DNA from: Saccharophagus degradans 2-40
GTDB lineage: Bacteria > Pseudomonadota > Gammaproteobacteria > Pseudomonadales > Cellvibrionaceae
NCBI RefSeq assembly: GCF_000013665.1
Contig: NC_007912.1
Coordinates: forward strand, 2,900,501-2,964,500
Direction: 5' to 3'
DNA: 64,000 nt
Below the pieces are notes generated by a model, which was given only the letters and a program-made list of their open reading frames with translations, was not told the origin of the DNA and made no database searches. The position numbers and the translations under genes were made by a program. Below, piece by piece: positions 48,030 through 56,113 of the stretch (the first letter of the stretch is position 1; the number at the start of each line of letters is the position of its first letter).

Positions 48030-48356
48030 GAAATAATTTACACGCATCCACGAAAACTTTATCAACCACTGTATACTCAACAGGAGGTTAAATATGCCCA
48101 AGCCCAAAAAAATGCAGGTTTCTTTAGACGCCACGCCATAATATCACTGCACCTCACGCTGCGTGCGCCGTGCATTTCGTGTGGTTACGATGCCCTCACA
48201 AAAGCAGATCTCGCTCGCCTTAAATTTGATAAAAAACAAAAATGCCATTATTTTTGGATATTGAACACTTCACTTTTCAACAAAAATAAAACTAATAGGA
48301 GTAAAAAAACAGGCAGTAGTGGACATTTCTTTAACTATCGCCTGTCTTGAATTTGC
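48030..48356 (+). mobile_element. Internally deleted copy of the REP-associated transposase element
   Basis: This 327-base segment matches both ends of the transposase element at 50640-51885. The left part covers the leader (caggaggttaaatatgccc) and the first 40 codons, now with a TAA (ccataatatcactgc). The right part covers the tail (cgctcgccttaaatttg, then aggcagtagt...actatcgcctgtctt). About 900 bases of the gene are missing between them (junction near 48205). It is a non-autonomous, decayed derivative. Confidence 0.75.
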
Positions 48357-48495
48357 CCCTTCAGTGTAACCGCCTGCTTAAATATAAGTGGCTTACTAGT
48401 GATGCCTAATATAAATAAGTAGCTCTAATCGATAAGTAGCTGGTCAAGTATTGCTTGACGAAACGGGAGCGTTCATCTGTGTCTCGACTTGATCT

Positions 48496-49269
48496 TTATT
48501 CGCACTCCTCGGCTCTAAGCGTCAGCACCTCGTAGCCATCAGAGGTAACGGCAATTGTATGCTCCCACTGAGCAGATAATTTCTTATCACTAGTGACAAC
48601 GGTCCACCCATCTTTCTTCAACTTAACCTTAGCCTTTCCCTGATTAATCATAGGCTCGATGGTAAACACCATACCCTCTTGAAGAACCAACCCCTTACCA
48701 GCCTGTCCATAATGAAGCACCTGTGGCTCCTCATGCATTTCTCGCCCTATTCCATGCCCACAATATTCGCGAACAACAGAATAGCCATGTTTCTGCGCAT
48801 GGCTCTGTATGGCATGACCTATATCCCCAAGGGACGCACCCGGTCTCACTTTCCGTATCCCTTCCCACATGGCCTCATAAGTTTTATTCACTAAACACCT
48901 AGCCGCGGGCGTCACATCACCAACCATGTACATTTTACTGGAGTCAGCGATAAACCCACCCTGCTCCAGCGTGATATCAATATTGACAATATCACCTGAC
49001 TTCAACTTCTGAGTGTCTGAAGGTACTCCGTGGCATACAACACGATTTAAGGAACTATTCAGAGCATACTGATACCCATACTGGCCTTTACTGGCTGGGC
49101 GAGCATGCAACTTGTCAGTGATATACTTTTCCGCTAAGTCATTGATCTCCATGGTTGAAACCCCAACCTCGATGAAGCCATCAAGGTAATCAAAAACAGT
49201 AGCCAGAAGCCGACCAGACTCCCGCATTACACTTAGCTCTTCGGCATTTTTCAGCGATAACCTAGCCAC
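48496..49269 (-). CDS. Methionine aminopeptidase type I (accessory copy)
   Basis: A 257-residue enzyme that removes initiator methionine. The metal ligands are in place: Asp in NIDIT, Asp in FIADSSKM, His in YCGHGIGREMH, Glu in FTIEPM, and Glu in QWEHT; the substrate His is in VVCHGVP. It starts with GTG overlapping the stop of the ParD-like gene by 8 bases (GTGGCTAG), so translation is coupled. A housekeeping map would normally stand near rpsB, so this is probably a second copy. It sits between integron relics and a transposase remnant. Confidence 0.88.
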   Translation of the reverse strand: MARLSLKNAEELSVMRESGRLLATVFDYLDGFIEVGVSTMEINDLAEKYITDKLHARPASKGQYGYQYALNSSLNRVVCHGVPSDTQKLKSGDIVNIDITLEQGGFIADSSKMYMVGDVTPAARCLVNKTYEAMWEGIRKVRPGASLGDIGHAIQSHAQKHGYSVVREYCGHGIGREMHEEPQVLHYGQAGKGLVLQEGMVFTIEPMINQGKAKVKLKKDGWTVVTSDKKLSAQWEHTIAVTSDGYEVLTLRAEECE

Positions 49270-49468
49270 TTACAACCTTCCTAATATCAACTTCGGCCAG
49301 CGCCATTTGGTCGCGCATGATGTCAGAAAAAGACATTCCAGGGTTCGCTTCTGCGAGCATTCCCACCTTTATCCAATACTCCGCTTGAGCATTTATAGAG
49401 CGAACCATAACAGAGCTCGCCTTTCTAATTTCCCCGTGTAGTTCGTCATCAATCTTAACAATTCCCAT
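49262..49468 (-). CDS. ParD-like ribbon-helix-helix protein
   Basis: A 68-residue protein of the ParD_like type: MGIVKIDDELHGEIRKASSVMVRSINAQAEYWIKVGMLAE, where the N-terminal strand and first helix form a ribbon-helix-helix DNA-binding fold. No ParE-type toxin is next to it. Instead it overlaps the start of a methionine aminopeptidase gene by 8 bases. This pairing suggests the two act together, with the small protein probably regulating or accompanying the peptidase. Confidence 0.75.
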   Translation of the reverse strand: MGIVKIDDELHGEIRKASSVMVRSINAQAEYWIKVGMLAEANPGMSFSDIMRDQMALAEVDIRKVVSG

Positions 49469-49544
49469 AACAAGCCCTCGATATACAATTTATATACAAA
49501 TCATATATTACCAGCTGCAAACTAACAATACACTCAGTAAGAGA

Positions 49545-49627
49545 TGTAGCACTCGCAACAACAGCGTCCATATACATCGCAATTGCTGAACTACGGACGT
49601 TGCTGGCTGTCCTTTTGTTATATGCAT
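49545..49627 (-). repeat. Possible degenerate attC site
   Basis: Imperfect inverted repeat (cagcgtcc / ggacgttgctg) ending with cttttgttatatgc, which resembles the attC core. It lies between the ParD-like gene and a 63-residue frame, consistent with an eroded cassette. Confidence 0.35.
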
Positions 49628-49667
49628 TTCAATTGCTCTTCAATTCCCCTTGGTTATTCGTCTGGGT

Positions 49668-49859
49668 TCATATACTTTTCACGAAATAACGAGGATTGCC
49701 CTGCTGGCCCTTCCTATATGAAAATCTGCCTCTAGAAGAATAATATTCAATTAGCTTAGAATTGCTCGCATTCATAATTCTAAGCTTCCCGTCAGCCTCA
49801 TACGCAAGAAACGACAAAACAAGCGCATATACTTTCTTCTTAGTTGAACTATTCAACAA
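49668..49859 (-). CDS. Hypothetical protein (63 residues)
   Basis: A short basic frame with an N-terminal helix (KKKVYALVLSFLAYEADG) and a tyrosine-rich end (KLIEYYSSRGRFSYRKGQQGNPRYF). It lies in the decayed cassette zone, and the true start is uncertain. No family recognised. Confidence 0.35.
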   Translation of the reverse strand: MLNSSTKKKVYALVLSFLAYEADGKLRIMNASNSKLIEYYSSRGRFSYRKGQQGNPRYFVKSI

Positions 49860-49871
49860 GGCGCTCTTTAA

Positions 49872-50597
49872 TTATTGGCACCCCGCAGAAACCAAATAAT
49901 CTGGACCTAGATTCTCAACGGCGCAAGCCCCGTTTTCGAAACCTTTCGCTACACTTTTCATCATTTCACGCTGATAGCTTTTTATCTGCGCTTCTTCATC
50001 TGGTGAGCGCCATCCAGCCTCAGTCATTACCAGTGTTCGCTGCACATGTTCACTTACCTTCTCTTCAGCGGACCCTGTTTTTAATTTGATAACTTCACGC
50101 ACTAATAGCGCGCCGCCTTGGCCGCTATAATAGATAACACCCTCTAGATCAAAACTGCAATTGAATTGGCGACCGCCGCCGTGGCATACAACATTAGAGA
50201 TATCATCAATGCGAGACACTATATGGCCACCAAAATACGGGCTAGCATACCGACTTGCTCCGTACTGTATGTCTGCATTGAAATTAAAGGCCACTTCGCG
50301 TAACAGCATCATTAAAATGTCGCCTTCCTTGGGCGGCTGTAGATTGTCAGGCAATGCTATCTTGCCGTTATCCTGCATAAGACTGGCTTCATAGGCGCTA
50401 TATTTCTCCATATAATTGCTGCGGCTCCAGTACGCCTTTATATCAGTTGCACTGGTCTCGGTAACTGTATAGTACGCTGGTGAACGAAATTCGTTATCTT
50501 CTAAATACACAGATTGGAGTTGCTTAGACGGCACCTTTTCTGGCAACCAGCTGCCAGATTGGTTGACGAATATAGTTTGCCCAATACGCCAATCCAT
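49872..50597 (-). CDS. Hypothetical protein (241 residues), possibly 5'-truncated
   Basis: A soluble protein with no signal peptide. It contains DISNVVCHGGGRQFNCSFD and QGGALLVREVIKLKTG, and ends in a Cys (SAGCQ). An in-frame TAG lies six codons before the ATG and no good ribosome-binding site is visible. The upstream bases hold two copies of gccccaaactaagac, after which the transposase element begins, so the original 5' end may have been lost to that insertion. No family recognised. Confidence 0.55.
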   Translation of the reverse strand: MDWRIGQTIFVNQSGSWLPEKVPSKQLQSVYLEDNEFRSPAYYTVTETSATDIKAYWSRSNYMEKYSAYEASLMQDNGKIALPDNLQPPKEGDILMMLLREVAFNFNADIQYGASRYASPYFGGHIVSRIDDISNVVCHGGGRQFNCSFDLEGVIYYSGQGGALLVREVIKLKTGSAEEKVSEHVQRTLVMTEAGWRSPDEEAQIKSYQREMMKSVAKGFENGACAVENLGPDYLVSAGCQ

Positions 50598-50639
50598 ATT
50601 CGATATAGCCCCAAACTAAGACCAAAGCCCCAAACTAAG

Positions 50640-51885
50640 ACAGCCACCGAAATAATTGACACGCATCCAGCACACTTGCATAAACCACTGTATATCCAAC
50701 AGGAGGTTAGATATGCCCAAGCCCAGAAAAATGCAGGTTTCTTTAGATGCCACACCATATTATCACTGCACTTCACGCTGCGTGCGCCGTGCATTTTTAT
50801 GTGGTTACGACGCCTTCACAAACACAGATTACGAACACCGCCGCCAATGGGTGGAAGATAGAATTCACCTACTAGCGAAAGTCTTTTGTATAGATGTTTG
50901 TGCCTATGCGGTAATGTCTAATCACTTGCACCTTGTACTTCATATCAACCAACAAAAAGCGCTAGCACTTACCGCTAAAGAAGTATGCGCCAGATGGCAC
51001 CGCATATATAAAGGCACACTACTTACCCAAAAGTACGAAAGAAATGAAAATTTAACTGACGTAGAGCTAGACGCAGTAGCCATAAAAACTGAGCTGTGGC
51101 GCGAACAGCTATTTGATATTAGCTGGTTTATGCGCGCCCTAAATGAACCCATTGCCCGCATGGCAAACGCAGAAGATAATTGCACTGGCAGTTTTTGGGA
51201 ATCACGCTTTAGCTCGCAAGCACTGTTAGATGAAAAAGCACTTGCCGCGTGCATGGCATACGTAGACTTAAATCCAGTGCGAGCCAAAATGGCCGATACG
51301 CCAGAAAAGTCCATACACACTTCATTAAACTTCGAGTAGACCAATTAGGTTCGAACCAAAACCAACCCAAAACCCTCTACCCCTTTGTGGGCAACCCACG
51401 CCAACCAATGCCAGACGGCCTACCTTTTAAACTAGACGATTATTTAGAACTAGTAGATTGGACTGGGCGTGCGGTACGCTCGGATAAACGCGGTAGCATT
51501 AGCCGGCACCTACCGCCGATACTTACACGGCTAGGTATAGCGCCTGCTGAATGGTTAATTTTAACTACGCAATTTGAAAAACGGGTTTCGACTTTTGCAG
51601 GTTCTGAGAATGCTATTCGGTTAGCTGCTGAAAACCTTGGCTATAAAAAGCCACCGGGGATCAGCTTAGCTAGAAGCTTGTTTTTATAATCCAACCCTAA
51701 CACTACAGCAACACTTCAAGAGTTTCGCTCGCCTTAAATTTGTGAAAACGATATAAAATGCCAATATTTAGGCGTATTGGACATTTCATTTTCCAACAAA
51801 AATAAAAATCAAACTAATAGGAATAAAAAATAAGGCAGTAGTTAAGATTTCTTTAATTACTGCCTGTCTTGATTATTTCCAGATC
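50640..51885 (+). mobile_element. REP-associated transposase (RAYT) element
   Basis: Element bounds are inferred from the shared sequence with the deleted copy at 48030. The right end carries a hairpin (GGCAGTAGTTAA / TTAATTACTGCC, about 51834-51864), a REP-like structure expected of elements using a Y1/HUH transposase. Confidence 0.65.
50713..51689 (+). pseudogene. Y1 (HUH) transposase, REP-associated, one frameshift
   Basis: From the ATG at 50713 (after caggaggtt) the frame encodes MQVSLDATPYYHCTSRCVRRAF, the HUH motif in SNHLHLVL, and MAYVDLNPVRAKMADTPE with the Y1 tyrosine. This is the RAYT type. It stops at 51339, but the family C-terminus continues in another frame from about 51327 (KLRVDQLGSNQ to GYKKPPGISLARSLFL, ending 51689). 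Joining the frames needs one extra base near 51325 after cacacttc. So the gene has a single-base deletion and is probably inactive. Confidence 0.85.
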
Positions 51886-51950
51886 CTCATAGGTTGAACT
51901 AACGAACACTTGATACTTTTTTTCCATAAATATGAACCTGACCTTTAATG

Positions 51951-52078
51951 GCTAACGCCGCCCACAGGGGCCGCAGTGGAGGTGAATGTTTTGCGGTAGC
52001 GTAGCGTAAACCGCAAAACAAGCACCGCAACGGAGGTCCAAGCCGCTACGCGGCTGAGCCTGGTGGGCCTTGTTATGA
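51951..52078 (-). repeat. attC site 1 (leftmost clear one)
   Basis: Starts gctaacgccg and ends with core gttatga; two nested stems (tttgcggtagcg / cgtaaaccgcaaa). It marks the left end of the well-preserved cassette array. The core gttat also supplies the TAA of the following gene. Confidence 0.85.
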
Positions 52079-52534
52079 GTTTTTCTCAAGTTCTGCAATG
52101 AACTTTTTAGCATTATCTCCTGCCTTAGATAGTACTTCTTTATGCGTGCCTTTATTCATACAATGCTCAACACCCACAATTGGATAAATAGGCTTACCAA
52201 CCAAATTAGGGTGGACTTCTTGAAAAGGAATTTTCCACTTCGGTTCGCTGTAGTCGTTGAACCAGTGAGCTAGCTCGTACATTTTTGGTTTTGGTGTAGT
52301 TCGTTCAATCTTAGCCGATGGCGCATTGCAAACCAATTTATATAGCTCATGAGTAAACACCAAACCCTCAAAATCTCTTCCTTTAAATAGGACTTCGCCA
52401 TCGGCCCATTCTCCGTCTGAAGACTGAACACGTATATTAGTCTCGGGTTTACCAAAAACGTAGAGAGACAATGCGTTGAAGGCAATAAACCCTACACTCA
52501 AAAGTCCCAAGATACCGTAAACTACTCGTTTCAT
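52073..52534 (-). CDS. Cassette protein, membrane-anchored, unknown
   Basis: A 153-residue product with an N-terminal hydrophobic helix (about 4-25, GILGLLSVGFIAFNALSLYVF) that may be a signal anchor. The mature part has two cysteines (LVCNAPS, EHCMNKG). No family recognised. The stop lies inside the attC 1 core. Confidence 0.6.
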   Translation of the reverse strand: MKRVVYGILGLLSVGFIAFNALSLYVFGKPETNIRVQSSDGEWADGEVLFKGRDFEGLVFTHELYKLVCNAPSAKIERTTPKPKMYELAHWFNDYSEPKWKIPFQEVHPNLVGKPIYPIVGVEHCMNKGTHKEVLSKAGDNAKKFIAELEKNS

Positions 52535-52543
52535 GGCTTACTC

Positions 52544-52605
52544 ATAACGCCGCCAGAAGCGGCGAGCAATTTATTGCGAGTCCGGCTTGCTGGCATTGTT
52601 ATAAC
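52544..52605 (-). repeat. attC site 2 (short type)
   Basis: Starts cataacgccg and ends gttataa; about 62 bases, one of the short attC sites of this array. Confidence 0.8.
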
Positions 52606-53122
52606 TTTGCATGCCTGCTGACGATGTAACTAGTGTATTGATAAGAGCGTTTGCTTGAGCTTCGTTAATAGACTTGTTCGCAGCGATTTGGCAAATGTAG
52701 AACATACCAATATTTAAAAAAGCAGTGCGCTCGGTGGTTGTAGTAAGCATGCTCGCAGCTTCTTGAATCGTTGTGGTTACCTTAGCGAGATCTCCTGCAC
52801 TTGCGGGGGCTTGACCATCTGTTGCAGCTTGAGCTGCGATACTTGAAGCGGTTTCTGATAAATTTAGGATTGCATCTGACAGCTTTGCTTCAGCCTGTAT
52901 ATTTGCAGTTTTAATGGCTAGAGCTGTTTGCATACAAGCTTCGCCGTCTTCAAATAACACTGCAGCAGATGCATCGGCCTCCCATACAAAGAGCGTTCCC
53001 ACAGTTTTATCATTGGCGTCTTTAATGGACACGTATGATCTTTTGAATCTTGTACCCCCAAGCTGCGTACAAGCTGAAATCGTGAACAGAACTATAAGAA
53101 TAATGATAAGTTTGGTTTTCAT
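52571..53122 (-). CDS. Cassette lipoprotein, Ala/Thr-rich
   Basis: A 183-residue lipoprotein with lipobox TISAC (Cys18). The mature part is helical and Ala/Thr-rich (about 70-180), with ASMLTTTTERTAFLNIGMFYICQIAANKS. Such helices suggest a coiled or surface protein. No family recognised. Its end overlaps attC 2. Confidence 0.65.
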   Translation of the reverse strand: MKTKLIIILIVLFTISACTQLGGTRFKRSYVSIKDANDKTVGTLFVWEADASAAVLFEDGEACMQTALAIKTANIQAEAKLSDAILNLSETASSIAAQAATDGQAPASAGDLAKVTTTIQEAASMLTTTTERTAFLNIGMFYICQIAANKSINEAQANALINTLVTSSAGMQSYNNASKPDSQ

Positions 53123-53148
53123 AAATCTGACTCCTTGATGGATTGATA

Positions 53149-53263
53149 GCTATAACGCCTTTGTAACAGGCATTTTTTGTGTAGTGGAGTTTTGCGGTAA
53201 AGTGGCGAAGCCACAGCAAAACGGAGCGTAGCAAAAAATGTCCTGTTGACAAACTTGTTATAG
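53149..53263 (-). repeat. attC site 3
   Basis: Starts ctataacgcc, ends gttatag. Long type with a stem (ttttgcggtaaagtggcg / gccacagcaaaa). Confidence 0.85.
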
Positions 53264-53273
53264 CTCATTCAAA

Positions 53274-53624
53274 TTAGCTAAATAATTTAGACAACAGCCC
53301 TTTTTTATTTTTTCCTAACTTAGCCTCTAGTTCGGCACAACGCTCTGAAAGCAATTTATTCTGATCGATAATGTCGAATATTGATGTAATTGCTGATTCA
53401 TGACGGCAACGCATAAATTCATTGCCATTTAATGTGACGATATAGTAGATGCGTGTTTCCTCGTTCTCCGGTGCATACTCGGAGGTAACATGGAAGTCGC
53501 CGTGAGACCACTGATACTCTTTAAACAAGCTTTTGGTGCTTTCATCCATCTCCGCGCCATTAAGCTCAAAGTGCGCCTGTGCGTAATCGGCAGGTGAAAA
53601 CATTCCTTCATCGTTCTCAGTCAT
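53274..53624 (-). CDS. Cassette protein, unknown (116 residues)
   Basis: Soluble and acidic. The C-terminal third is a helix with heptad-like spacing (IIDQNKLLSERCAELEAKLGK), a likely coiled coil. The N-terminal half contains HGDFHVTSEYAPENEETRIYYIVT. No family recognised. Confidence 0.6.
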   Translation of the reverse strand: MTENDEGMFSPADYAQAHFELNGAEMDESTKSLFKEYQWSHGDFHVTSEYAPENEETRIYYIVTLNGNEFMRCRHESAITSIFDIIDQNKLLSERCAELEAKLGKNKKGLLSKLFS

Positions 53625-53664
53625 GTCTAATTCTCCTGATGGTATTTTCTGAGAGCCCGGCAGA

Positions 53665-53724
53665 GCTATAACGCCTAAAGCAGCGGCGCCGCTTGCGGCG
53701 TCCTGCTGGCTTTTTTTGTTAGGC
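53665..53724 (-). repeat. attC site 4 (short type)
   Basis: Starts gctataacgc, ends gttaggc; about 60 bases with a stem (cagcggcgcc / ggcgtcctgctg). Confidence 0.8.
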
Positions 53725-54265
53725 TGTGAGCCTGCAAAAACCGTAGAACTACGATACTAACGATCTGTGGGCTAACCACAACCAAGGATAAAGCGATAAG
53801 CTCAAGATCTATTGGTCTTATAAAGCTTAGCACTTGATCAGTTTCTGTTGAAAAGAACGAATAAGTATACAAAACGAGATAATTGCATAAATTATTAGCG
53901 CTCTGAAGCCAGATATACGACCCAACCGTGCCACAAGCGAACCAAAATAAGTAAGGGTAACGAGAAGGTGCGATTAACACTAACAAGGCATAAATAATTG
54001 TGACGCTGGGAATAACAACACCAAATACTAGACCGGCTTTAGTGTGTGTTAAAAGCATTGCCAGCATGCAGCATAGAAGTAAGATCCCTCTATTTTTTAG
54101 TTTCAATTTGTAACATGCTACAAATAGGCACCCAAGGATTATTGCCCCAATACCATACATTTGCACGTACCATCGGGGCACCCCTCCCCAGACTAGTAGA
54201 AATAGAAACGGTGCGTAGACTAAATTTATAATTATTAAAATTATTGGCAATGTCTTCTGTACCAT
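53675..54265 (-). CDS. Cassette membrane protein, five to six helices
   Basis: A 196-residue integral membrane protein if started at the ATG at 54265. The frame can be extended upstream to 54343, but those residues are translated attC. The last 15 residues (KKASRTPQAAPLL) are encoded by attC 4. Helices lie at about 5-27, 36-54, 60-80, 85-105, 112-132 and 160-180. No family recognised. Confidence 0.65.
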   Translation of the reverse strand: MVQKTLPIILIIINLVYAPFLFLLVWGGVPRWYVQMYGIGAIILGCLFVACYKLKLKNRGILLLCCMLAMLLTHTKAGLVFGVVIPSVTIIYALLVLIAPSRYPYLFWFACGTVGSYIWLQSANNLCNYLVLYTYSFFSTETDQVLSFIRPIDLELIALSLVVVSPQIVSIVVLRFLQAHSLTKKASRTPQAAPLL

Positions 54266-54271
54266 AGTGAA

Positions 54272-54411
54272 GCCTAACGCATAGCTAAACGGCGCACAAA
54301 GTGGAGCTGCTTTTGTGCGAAAATTTGCGAAGCAAATGCACAAAAGAAGCGGAGCTTTGGGCGTCCAGTGGAGGCCACAGGCCGGAACGGTGTTTTAGCG
54401 TTTTGTTATGA
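54272..54411 (-). repeat. attC site 5 (long type, family A)
   Basis: Starts gcctaacgca, ends gttatga; 140 bases. It belongs to a near-identical subfamily with sites at 55491, 61679, 63110 and 63613 (shared gctaaacggcgcacaaagtg). Confidence 0.92.
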
Positions 54412-54721
54412 GAGACCACGAACCATACCTACAACACCTTAAATATTTTATTACCAACTAAATTGATTAGTAACCCATACATGCTTTTGATTTTACTTAT
54501 AGCCGCGTTGCCTTTACACCAAAGCAGTAGCACCAACCTTCTGCGCTTTAAGTAGGAATTGCAAAAAAGCGAAGAAAATACTCGCTAAAATTGCGTTTAG
54601 CCTAGTACTTTTTCAGATGGAATGGAAGTGAAAAACCGAGGAAAAAGCCATCCCATAGCGCATACAAATTAACCTAAATTTAAACCTTAAAACCGACCTT
54701 GGCGATACCTAGCTGGTAGCT
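54412..54721. other. Geneless integron cassette, copy A
   Basis: A 310-base cassette body without a clear gene. It is repeated at 61817-62127 at roughly 80% identity by eye (shared blocks agtaacccatacatgctttt, gattttacttatagccgcg, ccttggcgatacct). A 14-codon minus-strand frame (MSYQLGIAKVGFKV) begins in the attC 6 core. A longer minus-strand frame (KSTRLNAILAS, then LLKAQKVGATAL) is cut by a TGA. Confidence 0.65.
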
Positions 54722-54822
54722 CATAACGCCGTTCCTCAGCGGCAAAAGCATGGTGGCGTGACTTTTGCGCAAGCAAAAGACATGACGCTATGATTTTGTC
54801 CGGCTGTAGGACTTTGTTAGGC
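54722..54822 (-). repeat. attC site 6
   Basis: Starts tcataacgcc, ends gttaggc, with an internal stem (gacttttgcg / caaaagacat). Confidence 0.82.
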
Positions 54823-54826
54823 GATC

Positions 54827-55369
54827 TCACTTAATCTCAATCCCCGCCGAGCGTGCAAACGCGACAAAATCAAGAGCCGTATTCTGGTCATGCACGATGC
54901 GCCAATTACCGTCCTCCAACTGAAAAACGTAGAGAAGCCAAGTGCTGAATGGCTCGTCCTCTGCCTTTGCGCGGTACTGGTACTTAATTAGTGCAATGGC
55001 CATATCTTCGCCGACGACTTTATGAGCAACTTCTCCTTCCCATATCCAGTTTGGATCTTTAAACCATTGCTCATGAATGTCTATCAGCTCAGTTGGTGTT
55101 GTGAATGCATGCCCGTTTTGAACAATCGTATACAGCGTGTCGTTGCGGGTCAGATTTGCCTTGAAGGCGTCAATATCTCGATTAGTAATGCTATCTAAAT
55201 GGGCTTGAACAGCCTTATCAAAGTCTGGCTTCATAGTTGCTCCTTGGTTACAGGAAGTAAGTAAAAAAGGCAAAAAAATCAAGAGGGAAACTACACTGGC
55301 CATTTTACTCAGAGCAACTCGTTGGCTCCCTCTTGGTGTGTAGTCCTTATTCGTTCTGTATCTATACAT
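54827..55369 (-). CDS. Cassette lipoprotein, NTF2/SnoaL-like
   Basis: A 180-residue lipoprotein. A hydrophobic helix and lipobox (LLTSC, about 34-40) follow a 20-residue polar start. The mature part has the NTF2-like fold: AVQAHLDSITNRDIDAFKANLTRNDTLYTI, then LIDIHEQWFKDPNWIWEGEVA, then DGNWRIVHDQNTALDF, as in DUF4440/SnoaL proteins. A second ribosome-binding site before an internal ATG (near 55233, MKPDFDKA) could yield a cytoplasmic form. Confidence 0.78.
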   Translation of the reverse strand: MYRYRTNKDYTPRGSQRVALSKMASVVSLLIFLPFLLTSCNQGATMKPDFDKAVQAHLDSITNRDIDAFKANLTRNDTLYTIVQNGHAFTTPTELIDIHEQWFKDPNWIWEGEVAHKVVGEDMAIALIKYQYRAKAEDEPFSTWLLYVFQLEDGNWRIVHDQNTALDFVAFARSAGIEIK

Positions 55370-55460
55370 AAAAACTTCCTCAGCTTACGTCGTGTCAGGA
55401 GCCAAAATGGCTCACTTGTAGTCGATTGAGAACTTCTTAAATCGACATGCAAAATCTGAA

Positions 55461-55490
55461 TTCGACGATTCGACGATTCGACGATTCGAC
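55461..55490. repeat. 8-bp tandem repeat next to attC 7
   Basis: The unit ttcgacga is repeated nearly four times directly before the attC 7 core. A simple replication-slippage tract. Confidence 0.8.
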
Positions 55491-55628
55491 GCCTAACGCA
55501 TAGCTAAACGGCGCACAAAGTGGAGCTGGTTTGTGCAACAATTTGCGAAGCAAATGCACAAACAAGCGGAGCTTTGGGCGTCCAGTGGAGGCCGCAGGCC
55601 GAAACGGTGTTTTAGCGTATTGTTAGGC
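55491..55628 (-). repeat. attC site 7 (long type, family A)
   Basis: Starts gcctaacgca, ends gttaggc; near-identical to attC 5 with a few base changes. Confidence 0.9.
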
Positions 55629-55631
55629 ATT

Positions 55632-55985
55632 TTATTTACCCCGCCGAACAGTTATTACAGCCCAAGCATGAGGTATTAATAACGCGATTATAAATGTAAT
55701 ACCAACACCTACTGCCAATATTGCAAACCGTTGACCAATACCAAAGTATAAAACTGAACTAGTAATGATAAGCACGAGTGGTGCTAGATGTAATTGCCGA
55801 TAAGTTCTAAAAATTAGACCAAGCGCTATTGATGGAATAACTGCTCCAAATACCCAAAACGTAACCGCTAGCCATAGATAGCGAACAATATCAAAATGAT
55901 AATATGCATTACAGAGATATGAGCCTAAAACTCCAAGGAATGCAGCAATGCATGAAATGATATAAAACTGTTTACTTGGACTCAT
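55632..55985 (-). CDS. Cassette membrane protein, four helices
   Basis: A 117-residue integral membrane protein with four hydrophobic segments (about 8-27, 35-60, 68-83 and 88-110) and a basic C-terminus. No family recognised. Confidence 0.6.
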   Translation of the reverse strand: MSPSKQFYIISCIAAFLGVLGSYLCNAYYHFDIVRYLWLAVTFWVFGAVIPSIALGLIFRTYRQLHLAPLVLIITSSVLYFGIGQRFAILAVGVGITFIIALLIPHAWAVITVRRGK

Positions 55986-55996
55986 ATTCTTGTGCT

Positions 55997-56109
55997 GCCT
56001 AACGCCAAGTTAACCTGCCGAAGCGGAGTTGATTGTTTTTACGGTAGCGTAGCGTGAAACCGTAAAAACAAGCGACGCAGCGGAGGTCAGGTTGAACTTT
56101 TTGTTATGC
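55997..56109 (-). repeat. attC site 8
   Basis: Starts gcctaacgcc, ends gttatgc, with a stem (tttttacggtagcg / cgtgaaaccgtaaaaa). Confidence 0.85.
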
Positions 56110-56113
56110 GTTT

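Noticed and set aside
54481-54556. 24-codon plus-strand frame in geneless cassette A
   Set aside because: In copy B the same frame stops after 11 codons; no ribosome-binding site.
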